A DNA stretch of 64,000 bases, taken from Ilyonectria destructans. Lineage: Eukaryota; Ascomycota; Sordariomycetes; Hypocreales; Nectriaceae. The notes beneath the pieces are model-generated. The model was not told the origin of the DNA, did not search any database, and worked only from the letters and a program-made list of their open reading frames with translations. This document shows, one piece after another, positions 13,224 through 24,958 of the stretch. Within the stretch, counting starts at the first letter, position 1, and every line of letters begins with the position of its first letter. The DNA lies in NCBI GenBank assembly GCA_020740775.1, contig JAHEWK010000014.1, forward strand, positions 2,046,001-2,110,000, in the 5' to 3' direction. A program made the translations under genes and the position numbers.

Positions 13224-16205
13224 AGTGGGGGTTGATGTTACGCCTGGATCAGAAAACAGATAATTAATTCCATAATATATAAATAACTTCACTTATTTGA
13301 TGTCCCTGCGACGTGATTTTTCCAGCCTGCCTCACGCTTTAGTATATTACCTAGCGTCTTGGCCTGCGCCACGTCTTTGCCAAGACGGACATGCGCATCT
13401 TGCCAAGCTTTGACTCTTTAACTTCAACGCCACATGTCTTTGGTGTAATTGAGTTCATTCATCCATAGACTTTTAGCGCGATGAACCTGTTTCTAGATAC
13501 TCATACAGTTGAATAGACTTGTTAAGTTCCGTCGCATATAGTTGACATGTCTTTGAGCTTTTGTGTAGTTTTTCCTTGGCTCTTTTTACATGCATGACCA
13601 ATTGACTTGCACCCTCAGGGATTTGAGTCTTGTGATAATGAACCTATCTCATTGTAGTCGCCAGGCTGATTGATTCGGGATTGGGTGTTTCTTATCCAAG
13701 AGTACATACTGAGGAGAGTTGCGAGTGCGAACTTCTACCACCCACAAAAAGCGTCTCAGTGTTCTCGATATTGTATTGTATCAAAATGATAGATAGATAT
13801 GTTGGCAATGTTTTTAGCCGTCATAACTCACATGAGATGTCTGTTTGAACGGAATCGAGTAGATGGATCCATGAGGTCTCACGCGAAGTAGGGTAACCTT
13901 TGTTGACGAACATGTACATTTTGACCACCTGATGTTTATGTGGCAGCTCTCTTGTTGTCCTTGTGTTTCACTGCATATATTTGCTCCCCAACTCACCCAA
14001 GAACATACAACCACGTTTAAAAACTCGAATTGACAAAGAACTCCCCCCGACTCTTGAAATATTGCCCGGAGCCTGTCTGAAAATTTTCGCAAAGTCTAAT
14101 TCCACTTGAGCCGAAAATTGTTAAATACTATTCTGCATCTAGGGGTGATCGGCCATGACGTAGCTACCTATGTCATGATGCTGGCAGGTACCCCGAAGGG
14201 TTAAACAACTAGGCCCGTAGTTGGCTCGGGGGCTACTTAAAATGGTAATTCCGCCCGAGACCTAGAAGAGCGCGCTTTTCACTCCTTTAATTCGTGGCGC
14301 ATTTTTGTCACGCCTTGCCTCGGCATAATCTATCGTGGCAACTCCTGCCGCCATATTTCCTTCTTGCTAGTTGGATTCATTGAGAAGAACTGTTTTCAAT
14401 GTTCCCAGGGTCCTAGCCGTTGCAGTCTTTGGCTAGTTTTACCTGGATTTTCTTTTTGGCCATTTCTCGCGATACCTGTTTCGCCTCTCGGGTGTGGTGT
14501 ACTAGTGCACCTCTCTCCAACAAACTATTACCATCTTCACTCTCTGTTTCCAGTTTCGGCGACTGGTCATAGCTGAATGGAGTCTTGTGTGCCCTGGGGT
14601 TAGGCATCAGTTTAAACATCCCCCGCAAGTCGCTCCCCGCCTCATCACGGCCCCGCCACGACGGGAGTAACATCATCCACAGCTGGAGTAGCTGGAGTAG
14701 CTGGAGTAGCGTCGCCGTAACTGAGTAGTTGGGTGACATCATCGGCGGCTGAGCGGGACCTGACGGTAGCCTACGCCTTGCGAGAGATTGCCAATCACGG
14801 CGGCTATCCGTCGACCATCGTCATTTGCCGTTTCGAGGGTCTTGGGTCCTAGATAGCCAGACAGGCAAGATAAAGCGCCTCGCCCGCAGTGATATCTCAG
14901 ATTCCTTCAAGATTAAGATGCATGCGCAGTAAGCGAAGCGTCATTTCTCACCCTCCCAGCCTTATCGCCGGTGGCAGTCGGTGAACCGAGCAACAATTGA
15001 CCATTGGCCGTCGAGGGCATTTACGGGGGACGTTCCGTATGTTCACGACGCCTACCCACCTACGGAGCAACCATGCTTAAGGGATGGAGACATTTACGGA
15101 CCCGGGGCTCCACGACGGATCCACAAGGATGAGACATTGTGATGGTTCTTCTGGCGCGCATGCAGCGGGTCGTGGCCGTAATACTCGACCAACATGTGGA
15201 GGTTGGGGGAGGTGAATTGTTACCGCGGTTGGGGATGATGCCGCGGGGAAGAAAATATGGAAATGAATGGAGAAAAAAAGGAGCGGGATCAGCAAGCGTC
15301 ACATGTATGTTTCGGCACTTCGCTGTGGTGAAGAACAATGGTTTTATAGATCAAGGCCAGCTGCCGAGCAGATTGGGCTGAGAGCCGAGAGACGGCAAGT
15401 GGTGATTGTTTGCCAGGTTCGTGCTTGTGAATGCTTGAAGGCCTGTGAATGCTTGGATGTCTGTGAACTGACCCACCGATTTGATAACAAACAGCAGCAC
15501 GAAGGATGCAAGTGTATCCAGCCAAACGCAAATGGTTCGATGAATGCCGGCCGCCTCTACGTCATTGTCCTACTAAAGCGACAGTAACACCGAGCAAAGC
15601 CGCTAGTTCTGGGTCAGTTCTGGGTCAGTTGTGGAGCTTCACTGGGGCGGCGGTCCGGCTTGGCAAATCCCGGGTGACGTCCAACCGTAGGACGGACCGG
15701 GTGGCGGCTACGGGGATGACGACACGGAGGACCTCCGAGGGCCTTTCGTTTGGTGCGTCAGCGGTCAATTGATTAATTCACAGCTCGAACCGGTTGCGCG
15801 ATTCAGGGTCGTGCGCCGGACTCGTTTCCACTTGCGGGTGCAGCTGCCGCGCTCGACCCCTGGCGATACAGACTCCAAGTCGCCATGTGTCGACTCGCGA
15901 AACGTCATGGGCAAAGATCAGCCTCATACATGGATATTCTTGTGGGTCGTGCCATGGAAAAGATATTACAGAGATTTTGCAGATTTTTAATTCTTTTGCG
16001 CTCACCACGCAAGCCGCGGGTATATGAATCAAACCTGTGTCCTCGAGACTTGGAACGTCCTGTTTTTCTATAACATGCTCCAGCGCGCCTCTCTTCCCGA
16101 CTGAGCCCCCAACTTCCTTATCAAAAGTAGTTTGCTTCATCGACCGCAGCTGGCTGGACTTGCTTGTCACTCCTTTGGCATTACACATCTGCCTCAACCG
16201 CTAAC
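13224..16205. other. 3-kb intergenic region
   Basis: No credible gene. It holds the 3' side of the siderophore transporter and the long promoter of the sugar transporter. Two small direct repeats are visible: a TAGCTGGAG unit three times near 14683-14709, and TTCTGGGTCAG twice near 15608-15629. The 14.15-14.45 kb stretch is rich in Thr/Phe-like codons by chance only. Confidence 0.5.
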
Positions 16206-17942
16206 ATGGCACCGCCTACCTTTGCCGGCTTCTCTGGGAAGCCGCTGTCCCTGGCCATCTCCACCGTGGCCACCACGGGCTTCCTGCTCTTTGGCTACGA
16301 CCAGGGTGTCATGAGTGGAATCATCTCTGCGCCTGCGTTCAACGAGTACTTCCCCGAGACGTATGGCGAGACCATGCAGGGCCTGGTCACGGCCATTTAC
16401 GAAATCGGGTGCCTGGCGGGTGCCATGTTTATTCTCGCCTTTGGAGATCTCATGGGTCGACGACGTGCCATGATCCTCGGCGGAGTCATTATGATCCTGG
16501 GTGTCATCATTCAGATCACCTGTGTCAAGGGCCACGCCCAACTCGCTCAACTGATCATCGGTCGCGTGATTACTGGCGTCGGAAACGGTATCAACACCTC
16601 AACCATCCCCACGTACCAAGCCGAGTGCAGCAAGACGTCCAACCGCGGTCTTCTCATCTGCATCGAGGGCGGCATCATCGCCTTCGGTACCCTCATCGCC
16701 TACTGGATCGACTACGGCGCATCCTACGGAAGCGACGACCTCGTCTGGCGCTTCCCCATTGCCTTCCAGGTGCTCTTCGGCCTGATCCTCTGCATTTCCA
16801 TGATTTGGCTTCCGGAGAGCCCCCGATGGCTGCTCACCCACGAGCGATACGAGGATGCCGAGAAGGTCATTGCTGCTATCCGTGGCTACGAAATCGACAG
16901 CCCAGACACCAAGATGGAGAGAGATGTCATCCTCGACTCCATCCGCGCATCGGGCTTCACCGGCCAGAAGAGCACACCTGTCAAGGCGCTTTTCACCGGC
17001 GGAAAGACTCAGCACTTCCGACGAATGCTTCTCGGCTCCGGCGCCCAGTTCATGCAACAGGTCGGCGGATGCAATGCAGTCATCTACTACTTCCCCATTC
17101 TCTTCAAGGACTCCATCACCCCGGGACAGGACAACTTGGCTCTCCTGCTGGGCGGTGTCAACATGATTGTGTATAGCATTTTCGCGACCGCATCCTGGTT
17201 CCTTATTGAGCGAGTTGGTCGCCGAAGACTTTTGCTCTGGGGTACTGCCGGCCAGATGTGTTCCATGATTCTCGTCTTCGCCTGTTTGATCCCTGGCACC
17301 CAGGCCGCTGCAAAGGGAGCTGCCGTTGGTCTTTTCACCTACATTGCCTCTTTCGGTGCCACCTGGCTGCCTCTTCCCTGGTTGTATCCCGCCGAAATCA
17401 ACCCCATCAAGACCCGAGGAAAGGCCAACGCCGTCTCGACTTGCACCAACTGGCTTTTCAACTTCCTTATTGTGTAGGTCCCAGTGCTTCAAATATTCAG
17501 AGACAAATGACTAATAAAGAAATAGGATGGTCGTACCGGTTATGATCAAGCGCATCAGCTGGGGAACGTATTTGTTTTTCGCATGCACCAACGCTTGCTT
17601 CTTCCCCGTTCTTTACTTTTTCTACCCCGAGGTATGTATCTCTGGAAACCGCAAGCAACGCCTTGAGTGGAAACTAACTGTCCCCAGACTGCAAACCGTT
17701 CTCTGGAAGAAATCGACATCATCTTTGCCAAGGGCTTCGTCGAGAACATGTCCTACGTCAAGGCCGCAAAGGAGATGCCATTCCTTACCCAGGAGCAGGT
17801 GGAGCAAGAGGCCATACGATTTGGTCTGCTCGAGTCTACCAGTCGAGGCGCTATGACTGAGAAGTCACCTGCGGATGACAGCGGCGAAGCGCCAGCAACT
17901 GACTCCAGTTCTGAGAAGGGACGATCTGAGAGATCCGATTAA
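16206..17942 (+). CDS. MFS sugar transporter (Sugar_tr family)
   Basis: Hexose/polyol-type H+ symporter of the plasma membrane. Exons 16206-17473, 17526-17631 and 17688-17942 (introns 52 and 56 bp, phase-consistent) give 542 aa. I start at the ATG at 16206 rather than the in-frame one at 16164, because MAPPTFAGFSGKPL leads straight into TM1. Family signatures: FGYDQGVMSGI in TM1, GDLMGRRRAM between TM2 and TM3, RVITGVGNGINTSTIP in TM4, WLPESPRWL at the end of the first half, QQVGGCNAVIYYFPILF in TM7, GRRRLLLWG between TM8 and TM9, and YFFYPETANRSLEEID after TM12, where the conserved PET is restored by splicing exon 2 to exon 3. A hydrophilic tail of about 75 residues follows. Substrate unknown. 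Confidence 0.93.
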
Positions 17943-18787
17943 TCAGTTTATTTTTGTATAGCCTGACAATAGTCAGATGAGACACGACATTTTGGCGGTG
18001 GATGAAGGACTGGACTGGATCCATGCCCCTGTCCGCTTATCGCGCAGGCGGTCTGGAAATGGATTACGGCGCCTGAGAGAAGCCACAGCACTGGCTAAAT
18101 ACCCATGAATTGAACCGCGTTGAAAGAACGCATGCATTGCTTATGAGATGAAACTGGCAGAGTGACGTTGAACCAAAGATCTTTTGCTGAGTACATGTTT
18201 CCCAATGCTATCAGCCCTACTAAGCTGCTACCCCGAGGTTTGTGGAACTGTTTCTGAAGACGGGAGGTTATTTCCAGGTCCCCGCAAATGTAGATCAGAT
18301 CCGCCTTAATTACGGGCTCCAATATTGGGGAGAGACTGTGGGGGACCTTGGACGCCTAACGAATAATGTCGAAACAACGCATCGAGTGAATTTGCTCTGC
18401 GGTTGCTCTAGCTAATGCTTCCTCACGGGGTAGGATTTGCCATAAGCCCGCCAACCACCTGCGATATCCGCCGCTTGATGTAACTCCAAGTCTCACTCCG
18501 CGCAGAAGGTCCGCGATCTGCAGCCCTCTGAGACCCCTGTGTGGCCCTTGCTGGCAGCTGAAATTAGTCGGATGATGCATTCCGGAGGTGATTCGCCAGA
18601 GACCCCGGCCGGCTGAGTTGGTCGGCGTCCATAGTGGCTGTGGATCACGCCCTGCCGTCGGTGGAAATATGCTTACTTCTTGGGTTTGTGGCACAGCACG
18701 CCCGATTGATAAATAGCGAGCTGCAGACGCACATTGCAGCTCGGCACAGGACGTGACTTTCAATTTCTCGTCTCCTACAGCGCCAAG
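17943..18787. other. Intergenic, promoter of the 18.8-kb GPI-type gene
   Basis: No gene seen. A GATAAATAG sequence at about 18708 is a plausible TATA element about 75 bp upstream of the next start codon. Confidence 0.5.
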
Positions 18788-19480
18788 ATGCGAACTGAAT
18801 CAACGACATTAGGCCTCGTTGCCCTTGCGGCAGCTCTCACCAACGCCGCGTCCACCACGCGCACCACCACGCAGACAATCTTCCTCCCTCCGCAGTCCAC
18901 CGGTAGCGCCTCCAACATCTACGCCTCCATCATCACCGAGACGGACTCGACGACGAAATACCTGCTGGCTTGCTCCACCATCTTTGCGTCTCCCTACAGC
19001 TGCGACGGGCCCTACAATGGCGTGACTGTCACGTACGGCGCGTCAGAGATGGACGTCAAGATTGGCGCTGCCACGTACGATTGCGAACTTGGCTCGTCCG
19101 CCGTCTGCGCGACCAAGACGGCCTCTTCGGCGGATGAACGCACAACCACTCTGGATCCCACTGCAAGCTCGGCGTGGATGACACCCATCACCGTGCTCGA
19201 CAGCAACAAGTCGTCGAAAAAGAAGTCTTCATCCTCCAAGACCAACACGGCAGACGCAGCAGAGACCTCCAACAGCGCAGCGCTCTGCAAGCGTAGGACC
19301 ACAACCAATTCGGGTAGCGATGGCGACAGCAGCTCCGACAGCAGCTCCAGCAGCAGCAGCAAGTCTTCGAAAAACAAAGGCTCGGGTTCGGATTGCTCGG
19401 CTGCTTCTACTGTCTCGAGGGATTTGGGCGTTTTCGGCCTGTTGCTTGGTGCCGGCTTTGCTTTTACGCTTGTCATGTAA
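18788..19480 (+). CDS. Secreted Ser/Thr-rich GPI-type cell wall protein
   Basis: Intronless, 230 aa from the ATG at 18788, chosen because it opens a signal peptide (about residues 1-20, LGLVALAAALTNAAS); the frame is open 18 codons upstream. The N-terminal half has a compact Cys-containing region (CSTIF, YSCDGPYNGVTVTYG, YDCELGSSAVC), followed by a Ser/Lys-rich low-complexity stretch (about 145-205) with a long serine run, and a hydrophobic C-terminal segment (about 212-230) ending without charges, as expected of a GPI signal. It is similar in plan, but not in sequence, to the 1077-1673 protein. Probably a wall or plasma-membrane surface protein; no enzymatic domain is recognisable. Confidence 0.82.
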   Translation: MRTESTTLGLVALAAALTNAASTTRTTTQTIFLPPQSTGSASNIYASIITETDSTTKYLLACSTIFASPYSCDGPYNGVTVTYGASEMDVKIGAATYDCELGSSAVCATKTASSADERTTTLDPTASSAWMTPITVLDSNKSSKKKSSSSKTNTADAAETSNSAALCKRRTTTNSGSDGDSSSDSSSSSSSKSSKNKGSGSDCSAASTVSRDLGVFGLLLGAGFAFTLVM

Positions 19481-19997
19481 AAGTGCAAAGGAGCGTGGAG
19501 TTTAGAGATGTGCGTTAGCAACGACGATGGGGACAGCGATTATTTGTGACGATGCAATGAATGTTTAGACTGAGATGCATTTCAATAACAACGCCAATCG
19601 AGTCTGCGGAATTTCCATGAATTCCTCAGCACCGGCTCAATTACAAGGAAATACAGAGTGATCAGTACGCCCTCAGGCCCTGTGCAATATTCAAAATAAT
19701 ACCCCTGCTGTGACCATGGATGCTAGATTACAAAGTTGCAGCTTCTCAGTCTGAATTCTGCCTGGATAGATGCGTCGTAAACTTCACACGAAAGAAAGAG
19801 ACCTTCTGCTCAGAGAAGGTGGAATTGACTGCGTAGTGTTTTGGTCAGTTGGTATAATACGAAACTACTCGATCTACAGCCTATTGAGGCTGTGAAGTAG
19901 AAACGCCAAAAAGTTCCATTTCTTGCCCAATACGGTAGCAACCGAGCAGGGGCAAAGCGGCCTCCCGCAGATCGCTGCGCCTGCCAAGACTCTTCGC
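19481..19997. other. Convergent 3' intergenic region
   Basis: Lies between the stop codons of the GPI-type gene (+) and LYS9 (-). It serves as the 3' flank of both. No other feature recognised. Confidence 0.6.
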
Positions 19998-21572
19998 CTA
20001 AACCATCCTCTCCACCATTTTGATGCCTTCCTCCTCAAGCTTTACTCGAATCGGATCGCAGATTTCCTTCGTGTACGGCGCCAACACGCCAGGCTCGTTG
20101 AGGGCTGGGAGTCCGTCGAGAAGCAGCTGCGTGGCAATGCCACACGTAACGCCGACGGACTTGGCCATGGCAGAGTAGCCGTTAGGGTCGCCGAAGAGCT
20201 CAAGTGTGGATGTGATTGTGTTCTGACCGAAAGTTAGCCGAGTTGGCGAGAAGCAATAGTTGTGCATGGAAGCCTTGCTTACCTTTGAACCGTCCTTCCA
20301 TTCCACGACAAATTTGTGCTGCAGCATAACCATGTCCCGTTCGCCAGGTTGGAAACTGCAGATCTCCTCCAGCCGGCCAGAGAGAGTGTCGAGAGGGTTT
20401 CCCCGCAGAGGGGCTACCTCGTTGCTGAAGAGTCCCATCCACCGAAGGCCCAATAGGATTTCGTCTTGTTCAGCTGAGGAGGGGAAGTTGCACAGTTCCT
20501 TGACCTTGGTGATGAGATCGGCCTCGCAGGACGAGCTCGCTCCAGTCACCCGTTGCTGAAGCTGACTCCATGTCATTCCATCCTTCAGCCAGGCCTTTTC
20601 TTCTGTGTCCAGCCATCCGAGGTCGATTAGGGCCTTGACCAGGGCAGGGTTGCCTTTGTACCGGAGGGAGCCCCGAATGACGGTATGGGCTTCGGGAATC
20701 TGGTAGAATTCACGGAATGGCACGGAATCCCTATTCGGGTATGCCAGGAACGAGTACCCGTCGAGGACGTGATATGGCCGAGCTGTTGCCATGAGGTCCT
20801 TGTTCGAAATTTCAACCACGTTTCCATCTTGGAGGAAAACAGCAGAGTTGTGCTGGGAGAGCAAGGCACCGCGTGGCGACCATGAGAACTACCGTACATG
20901 ATTAGATAATTCAACACACGGTTTGGTCAACGTACCTTGAATTGAAGAGGGTTGTCCGAGGCCTCGGGTGCACAAAGTCCACCGCAATAGGAGTAAAACT
21001 CCTTGACCTGTGTAGTGGTAAGCGTGTGGAACACTTGAGCATGCCATTGGCAACCATACCTTTCCCCCTTTCTCGTGAACCTCGCCAATGGTCTTGACAG
21101 CATAAAGGTGGTCCACGCCAGGATCAACGCCAACCTCATTCAAGACGGTAATGCCAGCATCCTTGGTCGCTCCGTCAAGCTCTCGCATCGCAGGAGACAC
21201 ATAGCTTGTAGTGACGACATGAGTCTTGCCGTTGATTGCCGACCGGATAACATCGGCGTGATAGATGAAGGGAACGAGGGAGATGACGAGATCGTGCTCG
21301 GCAATGTGGCGGTCTAGATCGGGGGATTTGACGTCGAGGGCGATGGCAGTTGCACGGGATCGTCCGGATACCAACTTCTCGGCCGTGGTGATCGTACGAC
21401 AACCTGTACGTCGACACCTGGATCAGTATAAAGGAGTGGCTAAGAGCAACGACAAGATCAAGGGCTAAATTCACTTACCGATGGTCAACAAGTTGTCAGC
21501 ATCTCGCAGCAGGTAGTCGACGCATGGCTTAGCGACCATGCCGCTGCCGAGCACGAGGATCTTCTTGGCCAT
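19998..21572 (-). CDS. LYS9: Saccharopine reductase (NADP+, L-glutamate-forming saccharopine dehydrogenase)
   Basis: Penultimate enzyme of the fungal alpha-aminoadipate lysine pathway; condenses aminoadipate semialdehyde with glutamate to saccharopine using NADPH, in the cytosol. Five exons: 21572-21479, 21403-21060, 21007-20936, 20888-20283 and 20222-19998. All junction phases agree and give 446 aa, the length of yeast Lys9. The N-terminal Rossmann motif is VLGSGMVAKP (residues 7-16). Other family blocks seen are VVTTSYVSPAMREL, NEVGVDPGVDHLYA, YSYCGGLCAPEASDNPL (exon 3), FSWSPRGALL formed at the exon 4 start, and GYSAMAKSVGVTCGIATQLLL near the C-terminus. This is a housekeeping gene and gives a fixed left reference for the cluster to its right. 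Confidence 0.96.
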
Positions 21573-24025
21573 TTCGGAGTCTGGAAGTATCTCAGCGCTG
21601 TGTTGGTTCAGTAGAGAGGGCAGGGTCGAGAGGAGATCGATAAAGAGGTTTGAATTGAAGGGAAGAAAATGACCAGAGGAAGCGCTTTCACGGTACATGA
21701 AAAAGAGTCTTTAGGCTTAGGGGCGGCGACTGCACTACTACAAAGTTGTGGGGACTTGGTGAACAGGAGCTCGGTGAGTGACTCACGACAATCAGTCGCT
21801 ATTCGCACCCATGCATCCTGACATTCGCACACGGGTGCAAGCCCCTTAGTTAAACCCCAGCCTCCCCAATGTATTTGACACGCAGCGAAAGGATAAATAT
21901 GTTCTTCGCCCTTGGGCCTGCCTGGATTAATAAAACAAACATAATAAATATAATAAACGTAATTAGTAGAGAATAAATGCTAGAATTAAGGATTATTAAG
22001 TGTTATTTCTTAGAATGCTTTACTATAATAATAGGTAATTATCAGCAATATTGATTGAGGCATGTAGTTAGGTGTGCAAATAGCAATAGGTGCGTGTGCG
22101 AATAGCCATACTCAAGATTAATCTGAGCGGAAACCTCTCCTCCGAACTCGGGATTTTATACCACATAAATCTTAACAAGATAAGTTTTATTAATGTACCG
22201 AGTAGCAAATATCTACTCTTCAGCTGGCGCCATTTTTCTCACTGCTCCCTACGGGTCGATATGTCGTAGAAATACAGTAAAGAGGAGAGGTCGGCTGCTA
22301 GGGAATTTCCAAGTGTTACAGACGATTTCTCGCTGAGTGTAAAGAAGGAGCGAAATAATACACATCCCGCCGTTTAGCATGTAGAGCATGCATTTCCCTG
22401 ACGGCTTATATAGCCTACTATCCCTGCTACACTCAGCCATGTTGGCCATTATCCTTGACATCGAAATATACTCCTCGTGAAGATGAAGAAAATAATCGCA
22501 ATATGGAATTCTGAACAGGCATCATTAGATCATCTCTGGTGATCAAGTAAAGTTGTAATCACATCACAGTCCGAGTTCGCATCAAGATCCTCAAGACCCC
22601 CTCGTGTCTCCAGCTGCTTAGGTATGACCTGGCTACGGCCGCCTCAGTGGAACGATGGACGGCGGTCTGCGTTTCGGCGTCATGATTTGCAAGTGCTAAT
22701 GTGAAGCCAAACTCTCTGCGATGAATACACTGAATATTCTAGACCTGTGGAGAGTCCATATTGTACGTTCAAGGTTACCCTCCGGCTTTGAAGTTGCAGA
22801 TACTATAGACGATGTGTCAGCCCTCCCCTCGTAAATCGGAAAATGCCAAAGGGCGTCTTGTGTCCAAGATCCATGCTCGTGTCTCTCAAATGAGACGAGG
22901 TCCAATGCAGTCCTACAGTTGGACTAGAGCCTCGGCAGTGTAGACACCCCTGCTGATGGCGGGAGCTACTTATTTCGGCCAGGAAGCTCCTATCCTATAA
23001 GATTAGATTCATGGACGAGCATCGACCGCTCACGAAGTGCAGGCTCCATGTTCGCTACGCAGTACCTCACTGCCCCTGTTCTACTGGCATCAGTTATCCA
23101 GGAGCAAGTTGGCCTAGCTAGATCAGAACTAAGCAACCAACTACAGAAGGCTACAGAGATCACACTAGACTGGACAAACCGGACGAGTAGCAGAAGCACT
23201 ATTCTCTTAAATGCTTTACTCTATTATATTGTAAGAAAATTTAGTTTTTATTTTCTATTTCTGTAACTAATTAGGTACTAGACTTGTCAGTTCTATATTG
23301 GGAACTGGGAAGTTCGCTTGACTCTACTTGATATTGCAGACTTTATACTGTTACTAAATGCTTTACCTCTTTAGTTACCATTAGACTAGCTGAGCTGACG
23401 GGGCCCAAGAACCTCCGTCTTGTGCTTCCTCAAGGCATAGGTCAAGGATTATGTGTTTTGAAAATTTCCCCGGGCCAGTTTTCCCCTTGTGAGTCCTCCT
23501 CTGAGAGTCTGTCATTCCCGGGGTGGAATTGAATGGCCCAGGGTTCTCATTTCAATGGTCTAATTTTGCATTACGTCACTGACCCACCCTCGTTTATGCA
23601 TCGGGCTAGACGTCAGGCCACTGAGGCCACTGAGGCCCTGAGGCCCTGAGGCCACTCAGGCCAACTATAATGTGCTTGTTTATTGCTTCTGTGCAGCTAA
23701 AGACAATCTATATCAATTGGACCCGACGCATTGACTGACCTCCGGCTCCCATATCACTCGTCGGACGACCTGTATCTGTGAATGAGATACGTCGCGCATG
23801 TTGAGGGAATCATTATCTATCATACTCTACGTTAACCCCGCAACGCAAACTTATAGCGCAACCACCCCGACAACTCAGTTCAGCAGCTCAGAATGGCATA
23901 TGATCATCAGTCTGACACACTTTTGTCATGGGAGGCCTTTGGTAAGAAAACAAGAAGTGGAATATCAAGACAGGCAGCGGCGGGAACGTCATCCAGGGCG
24001 TACGTTTGTGCGATAGCGTCAAGCT
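21573..24025. other. AT-rich, gene-free block
   Basis: LYS9 promoter followed by about 1.5 kb of AT-rich, TpA-rich DNA (about 21.93-22.55 and 23.2-23.4 kb) with no sustained reading frame. The composition resembles RIP-degraded repeat DNA, but I could not identify a parent element or terminal repeats. A GGCC-based tandem repeat sits at 23612-23662. Confidence 0.5.
23612..23662. repeat. Short tandem repeat of AGGCC(A)CTG units
   Basis: Imperfect direct repeats of 8-9 bp: two AGGCCACTG-type units, two AGGCCCTG units, then AGGCCACTCAGGCC. The outer units form a GGCC-N5-GGCC palindrome. It lies about 420 bp upstream of the C2H2 gene. Confidence 0.7.
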
Positions 24026-24113
24026 GATGTGGACTTCTATCATTGTCTCCATCTGCCCCGCTGCCAGTGAAATGAAAACAGATGGAGGCAATGATGGAAG
24101 TCCACATCCGCTT
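24021..24113. repeat. Inverted duplication spanning the start of the C2H2 gene
   Basis: The left arm 24021-24055 and right arm 24079-24113 are reverse complements over 35 bp with three mismatches, separated by a 23-bp loop. Weaker inverted similarity (shared GTACG blocks) continues outwards for about 25 bp on each side. The right arm contains the presumed ATG of the zinc-finger gene (24082). Two of the mismatches are T in the left arm against C expected from the right arm, one of them in a CpA context. Confidence 0.85.
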
Positions 24114-24958
24114 CTTCGAAAACGTACAAAAAGTACGCATTTACCCTTCTTCGCATTTGCTAGTAAGGATTCCTGACGAGGGGTTAGTTAACCTCGATGA
24201 CGCGGATAGCTCTGCTGGGTGGGAAGGAGAATATCCATCTCTCCCAGACGCGGGGGATGGGTACCTCTGGGCCTATGGCAACGCTGCTTGGACACCCCTA
24301 CCCATGGATGCCCCAACTTCTGACCCAAGAGAATCTGCCGCAGAAGTGGCGGAGAGGAGCTTCGAAGAAGCGACCCAGGGCAGGTATTTGATCTCACCCA
24401 CTCCCATTCCACCCAGGTTGTATTCTATTTCTAAGGCTGACTGAGTACAGTGAAATAAAACAACAGCAGAAGTACGATGATAAAACGGAGACATCGAGCG
24501 ATCCGCAAGTATCGCATATTCGAGAATACCGTTGCACTACCTGCAAGAAGCAGTTCTCCTGCAGTAAGAATGTCAGACGTCACCAATCGAGCGTTCATGA
24601 CAAGAGTCGGCCATTTGTTTGTTACGAGCAGGACTGCCCCCGTGCCGAGAATCCTTTTAGCCGACAGGACAATCTTCTTAAGCATCTTCGTCAGGTCCAT
24701 AACCTGGGTGGCAGCCCTTCACGGTCTTCGGCAGACACCGGCGCCTGGACCTCGCAGGAGAGAAGCGGCAGGTATGGGAGTTTGGGCAGCAATGAAACTG
24801 GATTGTTGGACTCCCTATTGCGAGTTGAGCATGTCGAGCTGATGCAAGGGGAAGATACTTGCAGCCGCGAGTGGCATGCAATCCGTCAATTGCAGCAGGA
24901 GGTGAAGATGCTGAAAGAGAGGATCAATGAGCTCGAGGGTCAGGAGCTCAGAGGCTAG
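24082..24958 (+). CDS. Small C2H2 zinc-finger protein, candidate transcription factor
   Basis: Two exons, 24082-24383 and 24451-24958 (67-bp intron, phase 2), give 269 aa. The first 100 residues are acidic and Pro/Trp-containing with no known domain. Exon 2 encodes two adjacent zinc fingers: a first one with C129-x2-C132-x12-H145-x4-H150, and a second with C158-x4-C163-x15-H-x4-H, the long form often seen in fungal C2H2 proteins. The C-terminal 40 residues (QLQQEVKMLKERINELEGQE) read as an amphipathic coiled coil, so it may dimerise. The true start is uncertain because the ATG lies inside the inverted duplication; an upstream exon is possible. It sits at the left border of the oxidative cluster and is the only DNA-binding protein I recognise in the window, so it is a candidate, unproven, regulator. 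Confidence 0.75.

Noticed and set aside
11418..13292. 220- and 233-codon minus-strand frames over the siderophore transporter
   Set aside because: Antisense shadows caused by strong C-ending codon bias; the plus frame has the complete transporter signature.
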